Both the position numbers and the translations under genes were made by a program. Below, piece by piece: positions 5,379 to 7,055 of a DNA stretch of 7,055 nucleotides; the stretch's first letter is position 1; each line of letters begins with the position of its first letter. The notes beneath the pieces were generated by a model. The model was not told where the DNA came from. It ran no database searches and worked only from the letters and a program-made list of their open reading frames with translations. This DNA comes from Clostridia bacterium (GTDB lineage: Bacteria > Bacillota > Clostridia > Oscillospirales > Acutalibacteraceae), in assembly GCA_017538005.1 (NCBI GenBank), contig JAFYJR010000104.1:1-7055 (forward strand). The letters are read 5' to 3'.

Positions 5379-6551
5379 ATGTACAAAACATGCAACTACC
5401 CTGTGGTTATGGTTCACGGATTCCTTTGCTGGGGTACTGAATCAAAACTCTGTTCTTTCCTTCCCACATTCGGCATGTGGCACGGCAATGCCCGTGACGC
5501 GGTTATGGAAGAGGGAACAAAGGCTTATACACCTCACGTAGGACCGTTCACCGGTATGAGAGACCGCGCATGCATCCTCTACGCTCTCATTAAGGGCGGT
5601 CGCGTAGACTTCGGTAAGGTTCACTCTGAGAAGATGGGCCACGAGCGCTACGGTGAGACTTTCCCGGGCTATGTTCCCAACTGGGGCGAACTTGACGAGG
5701 CAGGCAAGATTCAGAAGATCAATCTCATCGGCCACAGCTTCGGCACACCCACAATCCGCACACTTATCCATCTCCTTGCAGAGGGTGATCCGGAAGAAGT
5801 CGCAGGCACGGATCCTGACGACCTTTCAGACCTCTTCAAGGGAGGCAAGGCAAACTGGGTTCATTCCTGCACATGCCTCGCCGGCACACACAACGGTGTA
5901 ACACTTCCCGATGCGGCCCGTCCGCTCGTTGATCCCGTTACAGGTGTATGCTATATGCTCGGTAACCTTGTATCAGGCACATGGTTCTCAAGATTCTATG
6001 ATTTCCGTCTTGAGTGGTACGGCTTCACTTCAAAAGAGAAGCACATCAAACTTAAAGACGGTAAGAAAAAGAGAAAGGACCTCGTCGCTCACAAGGAAGA
6101 CAACATCTTCTACGAGCTCTCAACGACAGGCGCCATGGATCTTCTCGGCAAGACCAAGACTTATGACAATATTTACTACTTCTCATACTACGGCCGCAGG
6201 ACCCGTCGTCGCGGCAGTTTCGAGTATCCGTCAAAGGACATCTGGCTTCCGCTTCGTCTCCTGAGCCCGTTTGAGTGTCTCTACAGCGACGCGAACCACA
6301 AGGGTGAGTTCTGGCAGGCAAACGACGGTATCGTAAATGTCGGCGCAGCCCACCATCCCGAAGGACAGCCCTATGTTGAGTACAAGGACCTTGCGGGCGA
6401 CGCTGATATCAAGCCCGGCATCTGGACCGTAATGCCCGTTGAGTGGAAAGACCATACTTCCTACATGGGCGTAGGCGAGACCGATGAAGGTTTCAATCAG
6501 TTCTTCAAGGACATTCTGAACAGAGTATCGGATCTTCCCGTAATCGAATAA
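5379..6551 (+). CDS. Family I.5-like lipase (alpha/beta hydrolase), no signal peptide
   Basis: This 390-residue esterase/lipase resembles the Geobacillus/staphylococcal lipase group (family I.5). The oxyanion-hole segment VHGFLCWG is at 12-19. The nucleophile is Ser120 in GHSFG, and the rest of the triad is Asp316 in WQANDGIVN and His359 in KDHTSYMG. The structural zinc ligands known from Geobacillus L1 lipase (Asp61, His81, His87, Asp238) align with Asp62 (RDRA), His82 and His88 (KVHSEKMGHERYG) and Asp241 (HKEDN), so the fold looks intact. The length matches the mature L1 enzyme (about 388). Relatives are secreted, but this protein begins almost at the first core strand (PVVMVHGF) with no leader, so it should be cytoplasmic or exported non-classically. 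Codon use is strongly biased (19 of 20 Phe are TTC). With the GGAGG site and extended -10, this suggests high expression. The natural substrate is unknown; acyl glycerides or other esters are possible. Confidence 0.92.
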   Translation: MYKTCNYPVVMVHGFLCWGTESKLCSFLPTFGMWHGNARDAVMEEGTKAYTPHVGPFTGMRDRACILYALIKGGRVDFGKVHSEKMGHERYGETFPGYVPNWGELDEAGKIQKINLIGHSFGTPTIRTLIHLLAEGDPEEVAGTDPDDLSDLFKGGKANWVHSCTCLAGTHNGVTLPDAARPLVDPVTGVCYMLGNLVSGTWFSRFYDFRLEWYGFTSKEKHIKLKDGKKKRKDLVAHKEDNIFYELSTTGAMDLLGKTKTYDNIYYFSYYGRRTRRRGSFEYPSKDIWLPLRLLSPFECLYSDANHKGEFWQANDGIVNVGAAHHPEGQPYVEYKDLAGDADIKPGIWTVMPVEWKDHTSYMGVGETDEGFNQFFKDILNRVSDLPVIE

Positions 6552-6565
6552 TTTCAAACGGCGAC

Positions 6566-6595
6566 AAAGCCTCCCGCAAGCCGCGGGAGGCTTTT
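6566..6595 (+). terminator. Hairpin with short T-run between lipase and GH2 genes
   Basis: A perfect 12-bp stem (6566-6577 with 6583-6594) has a GC-rich core and a 5-base loop (AAGCC). It is followed by only TTTT and then CAAAA. It lies 14 bases after the lipase stop, the usual position for an intrinsic terminator. The T-run is short, and the next gene's ATG comes 17 bases after it, leaving no room for a separate promoter. It may therefore be a leaky terminator that lowers downstream expression, or a 3' stabiliser of the lipase message. Confidence 0.8.
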
Positions 6596-6611
6596 CAAAA
6601 AGAGGTACACA

Positions 6612-7055
6612 ATGAGCAGAGTTTATCTGAATGACAACTGGACATTTTACAGGGAGGACGAGCCGGGAAAGCAGGAGACTGTACGGCTTCCGCATACGAA
6701 TGTCGTAACTCCCTTTAACTGCTTTGACGACGCGCTCTATCAGTTCGTGAGCGTCTATGAGCGCGAACTCGACATGAAGAAAACCTACGCGGGAAAGCTT
6801 CTTTTCCTGACTTTTGAAGGCGCCGCCCACGAGGCGAAAGTCTATGTTGACGGCAACCTTGTTGCGACGCACAGAAACGGATATACTGCTTTCTCCGCTG
6901 AGATTTCAAAATATGTGACTCCCGGAAAAAAGTGCCAAATCAAGGTGGTACTCGACTCAAGAGAGAGTCTGAACATACCGCCTTTCGGGTATGTCATAGA
7001 CTACATGACCTACGGCGGCCTCTACCGTGAGGTTTATCTCGACATAAAGGAAAAA
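6612..7055 (+). CDS. Glycoside hydrolase family 2 protein, N-terminal part (3' truncated by window edge)
   Basis: The frame is open for 148 codons to the right edge. It shows the GH2 N-terminal sugar-binding jelly roll: LNDNWTF (6-12), RLPHTNV (25-31), the strand LFLTFEGAAHEAKVYVDGN (64-82), the HRNGYTAF segment (87-94) and the closing signature YGGLYREVYLDI near 134-145. By family knowledge this domain precedes an Ig-like domain and a TIM barrel with two catalytic glutamates, all beyond the window. It could be a beta-galactosidase, beta-glucuronidase or beta-mannosidase; the visible part cannot decide. There is no signal peptide, so it is probably cytoplasmic. ATG 6612 has AGAGG at 6601-6605, 6 bases upstream. 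It follows the lipase by 60 bases across a hairpin, and transcription probably comes by read-through. Codon use is ordinary (4 of 8 Phe are TTT), unlike the lipase. Confidence 0.88.
   Translation, partial: MSRVYLNDNWTFYREDEPGKQETVRLPHTNVVTPFNCFDDALYQFVSVYERELDMKKTYAGKLLFLTFEGAAHEAKVYVDGNLVATHRNGYTAFSAEISKYVTPGKKCQIKVVLDSRESLNIPPFGYVIDYMTYGGLYREVYLDIKEK

Noticed and set aside
6231..6872. Minus-strand frame of 213 codons spanning the lipase end and GH2 start
   Set aside because: It crosses the terminator hairpin and is antisense to two recognisable genes. Its sequence is a mirror of their codons and shows no family.
1..7055. CRISPR array, tRNA or rRNA gene, insertion sequence, integrase, phage or toxin-antitoxin genes
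   Set aside because: I saw no regularly spaced repeats, no cloverleaf-like sequence, no transposase or integrase motifs and no terminal inverted repeats. Coding and short regulatory regions account for nearly all bases.

Overview
The window looks like a chromosomal segment of a Gram-positive, anaerobic Clostridia-type bacterium (Oscillospiraceae/Lachnospiraceae-like). This is inferred from the families present (DUF5662, a GT2-GtrA fusion, a membrane-anchored phosphodiester glycosidase, a family I.5-like lipase, a cytoplasmic GH2 enzyme), from strong GGAGG-type ribosome sites, and from tightly overlapping genes. No 16S rRNA or other taxonomic marker is present, so the lineage is a guess. Base composition looks like about half G+C by eye.

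Layout: (1) At the left edge, the last 40 codons of a plus-strand gene, probably membrane-associated, end at 125. (2) A perfect 13-bp hairpin at 135-164 separates this gene from a convergent minus-strand operon and probably serves both as a terminator. (3) The operon, read right to left from about 5243 to 165, has five genes: a YjdF/DUF2238-like polytopic membrane protein (5209-4319), a GT2 glycosyltransferase fused to a GtrA flippase-like domain (4326-3178), a phosphodiester glycosidase with one membrane anchor and a long charged cytoplasmic tail (3181-1760), an unrecognised single-anchor ectodomain protein (1763-699), and a DUF5662 protein that starts at TTG (695-165). Two junctions are ATGA overlaps, one is an 8-bp overlap and one is a 3-base gap, so the genes are almost certainly cotranscribed. 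(4) An AT-rich divergent promoter region (about 5243-5378) carries two extended -10 promoters facing apart, with an imperfect tandem 17-bp repeat between them. (5) To the right, a strongly codon-biased lipase without a signal peptide (5379-6551) is followed by a hairpin with a short T-run and then, 17 bases after that T-run, by a GH2 glycosidase that runs off the window.

Reading as a system: the minus operon looks like an envelope-glycan module. The GT2-GtrA protein would charge and flip a polyprenyl-phosphate sugar. The phosphodiester glycosidase domain would act outside the membrane on a sugar-phosphodiester linkage. The YjdF-like protein and the unknown ectodomain protein would be its membrane partners. 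This combination is the best candidate here for an undescribed system. The right-hand genes look catabolic and cytoplasmic (ester and glycoside hydrolysis) and may share the divergent regulatory region.

Several start codons were moved from the longest reading frame to positions supported by ribosome sites and promoters: the GT2-GtrA start to 4326 and the YjdF-like start to 5209.
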